Assembly (NCBI GenBank): GCA_030452275.1 | Contig: JAKDMR010000095.1 | Location: forward strand, 1-7,293 | Length of the DNA stretch: 7,293 nt | Origin: Candidatus Nitrosocosmicus sp. | Lineage (GTDB): Archaea > Thermoproteota > Nitrososphaeria > Nitrososphaerales > Nitrososphaeraceae | Direction of reading: 5' to 3' | Shown here: positions 5,970 to 7,293 of the stretch, one piece after another | Layout: every line of letters starts with the position of its first letter | Position numbering within the stretch: position 1 is the first letter of the stretch | Program-made: the position numbers and the translations under genes | The notes under the pieces: generated by a model | The model's input: the letters and a program-made list of their open reading frames with translations, nothing else | What the model was told of the DNA's origin: nothing | Databases searched by the model: none

Positions 5970-6386
5970 TTACTTGCAGTGACCTTTTGTCCAGCCTACA
6001 TTGTATCCTTTAGCATAATCCCCTGATCCCGGAGAATATCCCCAGCAGTGGTCATGATCCCACCAGCCCTGTTGGCATCCTTTTATCCAATTCTGAGACA
6101 TTCCAGAGTATTCTGTGCAGTAATGCGGTGAGCTTTTGCATTCTCCTTTATTCCATCCAACTTTATATCCCTTGGCTACTTCACCAGTTCCTGGGTTGTA
6201 ACTTTTGCAATGGTCATGATCATACCAACCTTGTTTACATCCTTCTATCCATGCGTTTGACTTCCCTATTTCATCTGCACAATAATGTGTAGCAGCATTT
6301 ACGGATTTATTGACGACCAATGATGGGACTACGGCGATTGATATTGCAACAAGTGCTATTGCGAGTATCTTTATATTAGTATCCAT
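5970..6386 (-). CDS. Secreted protein with two tandem four-Cys, DHDHC-containing modules
   Basis: The family is not recognised by name. Numbered from the upstream ATG at 6398 (142 residues), a signal peptide (about 1-35, likely cleavage after VNA) precedes two modules with an exact 54-residue period. Module 1 has Cys40, 54, 64, 87; module 2 has Cys94, 108, 118, 141. Each holds HYC, a W-I-x-G-C-x-Q-G-W block, the motif DHDHC, and a PGxG...AKGYxVGW block ending in a Cys. Four conserved Cys per module suggest two disulfides, while the Asp-His-Asp-His-Cys cluster could bind a metal such as copper or zinc; both are inference. I prefer the second in-frame ATG (6386): the strong TATA box at 6409-6416 lies 26 bp before it, right for a leaderless transcript, and only about 14 bp before the upstream ATG. 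Mature protein is the same either way. It is transcribed alone, with a T8 tract just after the stop. Confidence 0.85.
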   Translation of the reverse strand: MDTNIKILAIALVAISIAVVPSLVVNKSVNAATHYCADEIGKSNAWIEGCKQGWYDHDHCKSYNPGTGEVAKGYKVGWNKGECKSSPHYCTEYSGMSQNWIKGCQQGWWDHDHCWGYSPGSGDYAKGYNVGWTKGHCK

Positions 6387-6408
6387 TAAATTGTTCATAT
6401 AATCTGGA

Positions 6409-6416
6409 TATATAAA
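6409..6416 (-). promoter_or_regulatory. Strong TATA box of the four-Cys module gene
   Basis: The coding strand reads TTTATATA here, flanked by GC on the far side. Its centre is 26-27 bp before the ATG at 6386, which marks that ATG as the probable transcription and translation start. Confidence 0.6.
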
Positions 6417-6420
6417 AGCA

Positions 6421-6869
6421 TTTTAAGTGCAGTTAAATCAGAAATGCTATTCTAATGTTACCCCATTTATCAAAGATGTTGTAAATATTAGAAGAGACAT
6501 GAAAGTCCCATGATTATGAACATCATTTAGATTATCATCTATTGTTTGGATCCAACACGGGGTAAAAATAAAAAAAATTCAATAAACAAAGAAAATTTTA
6601 GGATTGATTTCTCCTCGGGATCAACAAGAATGACTGGATTTATTTGAACTCGATTCTTTTTTTCTTCATATCAAATAAATAATGACTATTGCCTTAAATA
6701 ATTCATGAATCCTAATGTCCTCATTTTGGAAATAATTGACAATTCCTAAAAAAGTCAGTTGACTAGAGCTAAAATACAACCAACAAAACAATTTCGGGTA
6801 GCATTCTAACTCTCATCGCAATATCAATAGCAATAGCAATTACGTCAAAATTTTTTATTTTAATTATCT
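6421..6869. other. Intergenic region, no clear gene
   Basis: No convincing gene was found. A frame at about 6770-6871 (plus) without an ATG reads SILTLIAISIAIAITS, like the core of a signal peptide, and may be the remnant of a lost exported protein. The rest is AT-rich and featureless to me. If the tRNA scar beside it is an att site, this is the original chromosomal flank downstream of the tRNA. Confidence 0.4.
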
Positions 6870-6875
6870 AAAAAA

Positions 6876-6900
6876 TGTAAAGTGCGGGATTTGAACCCGT
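6876..6900 (-). other. tRNA 3'-end fragment (T-arm plus acceptor), probable att site
   Basis: On the minus strand GGGTTCAAATCCC forms a T-arm: loop TTCAAAT (positions 54-60 of tRNA) closed by CGGG/CCCG. ACTTTAC then fits the 3' acceptor strand, followed by discriminator A and a T6 tract (6875-6870) such as normally ends tRNA transcription. The 49-65 pair is A-C, and upstream there is only the protein gene ending at 6906, so no D-arm, anticodon or 5' acceptor exists. A 3' tRNA fragment is what tyrosine-integrase elements leave at their far end. The intact tRNA would begin with GTAAAGT; its identity cannot be told. Confidence 0.7.
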
Positions 6901-6905
6901 TAATT

Positions 6906-7253
6906 TCATAATTTCCTTATCTTGTCAATTAGGTCAAGTGAATTGGACCCAACGTCAGTTGTGATATAGAGCAAGTGACTCTCGTCAAATGGCATGGTTA
7001 TGCGCTTAATTTTTTCGTACTCCGCTAGAGCATATTTTCCTTTTCCTATTTTTGAAGCCAATTTGCTTCTTGTTTTCCATGCGTTAATAGCCAACTGCAA
7101 GGATTCCTGACTTTCTTCTTTTGATAATAAGTTTGTAGTTCCGGGATTATGCTCCGAATACAGAATCTTTTCATCCTTAGTATCAAATATTGTTACAAAC
7201 CTTACTGCAGAATCCATACTCAATATCCTTTTTCCTAGTTCATTGTATTCCAA
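6906..7253 (-). CDS. DUF6659-like thaumarchaeal protein
   Basis: The 115-residue product resembles the DUF6659 family of small soluble proteins that occur in many copies in Nitrososphaerota and have no known function; this is from memory of the family pattern. Visible features: an N-terminal helix (YNELGKRIL), a strand-like segment with VRFVTIFDTKDEKILYSEH, the LLSKEESQESLQLAI helix, WKTRSKLASKIGKGKYALAE, and a final RITMPF / HLLYITTD strand pair before a C-terminal helix. The alternation suggests a roadblock- or profilin-like alpha/beta fold (inference). There is no signal peptide. The start is TTG at 7253: an in-frame stop lies six codons upstream (7269-7271), no ATG or GTG lies between, and the next ATG (residue 13) would remove the first helix. 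A TATA-like TTTATAAA at 7278-7285 is at leaderless distance. Its stop lies only 5 bp from the tRNA fragment, so it would be the terminal gene of the inferred integrated element. Confidence 0.75.
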   Translation of the reverse strand: MEYNELGKRILSMDSAVRFVTIFDTKDEKILYSEHNPGTTNLLSKEESQESLQLAINAWKTRSKLASKIGKGKYALAEYEKIKRITMPFDESHLLYITTDVGSNSLDLIDKIRKL

Positions 7254-7277
7254 TATTACAACTTTATATCATACTTT

Positions 7278-7285
7278 TTTATAAA
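7278..7285 (-). promoter_or_regulatory. TATA box of the DUF6659-like gene
   Basis: TTTATAAA, a self-complementary TATA core, is centred 28 bp before the TTG at 7253. It supports a leaderless or nearly leaderless transcript and hence the unusual TTG start. Confidence 0.5.
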
Positions 7286-7293
7286 TATACACT

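Noticed and set aside
6770..6871. Signal-peptide-like hydrophobic frame on the plus strand
   Set aside because: No start codon and no following domain; at best a remnant.
6876..6900. Complete tRNA gene
   Set aside because: Only T-arm and acceptor 3' strand are present; upstream sequence is the end of a protein gene.

Overview
The window looks like an AT-rich archaeal chromosome segment, most likely from an ammonia-oxidising or related Nitrososphaerota (Thaumarchaeota) archaeon of the soil group I.1b / Nitrosocosmicus type. This is an inference. It rests on small secreted proteins with archaeal-style signal peptides, an amicyanin-like blue copper protein, a gene resembling the thaumarchaeal DUF6659 family, TATA boxes about 26 bp before likely leaderless start codons, and T-run terminators. 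No search was run.

Layout. Positions 1-499 hold no clear gene, only short open stretches, nested hairpins and a repeat. Positions 500-1527 (minus) are a decayed EamA/DMT-family drug/metabolite exporter with two in-frame stops and one frameshift. Positions 1528-2050 are a long intergenic region with a perfect 14-bp palindrome and the promoter of the next gene. Positions 2051-2506 (plus) encode an intact secreted type-1 copper protein. Positions about 2518-3563 are an IS5-like insertion sequence whose DDE transposase has a 2-bp duplication that frameshifts its last 25 codons. Positions 3748 to about 4313 (minus) are a decayed gamma-class carbonic anhydrase (Cam-like left-handed beta-helix) with a frameshift and a zinc-ligand substitution. 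Positions 4314-4848 are a regulatory-looking gap with an 18-bp direct repeat and two inverted repeats.

From 4849 onward there are four small genes: a secreted helical Cys-pair protein (4849-5163), an unrecognised 87-residue protein (5352-5615, minus) with an octanucleotide microsatellite upstream, a secreted protein made of two tandem 54-residue four-Cys modules (5970 to 6386/6398, minus), and a DUF6659-like protein with a TTG start (6906-7253, minus). Directly after that last gene lies the 3' end of a tRNA gene without its 5' part (6876-6900), which is the signature of an integration (att) site. By its polarity, the integrated element would extend to the right, beyond the window.

The window reads as an accessory, decaying region: two multiply damaged metabolic or transport genes, a damaged IS, a probable att site, and several lineage-specific exported proteins with metal-binding potential. 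I see no operon and no evident multi-gene system; each gene seems to have its own promoter. The most useful items for follow-up are the gamma-carbonic anhydrase pseudogene, the tRNA att scar, the duplicated Cys/His module protein and the operator-like palindromes.
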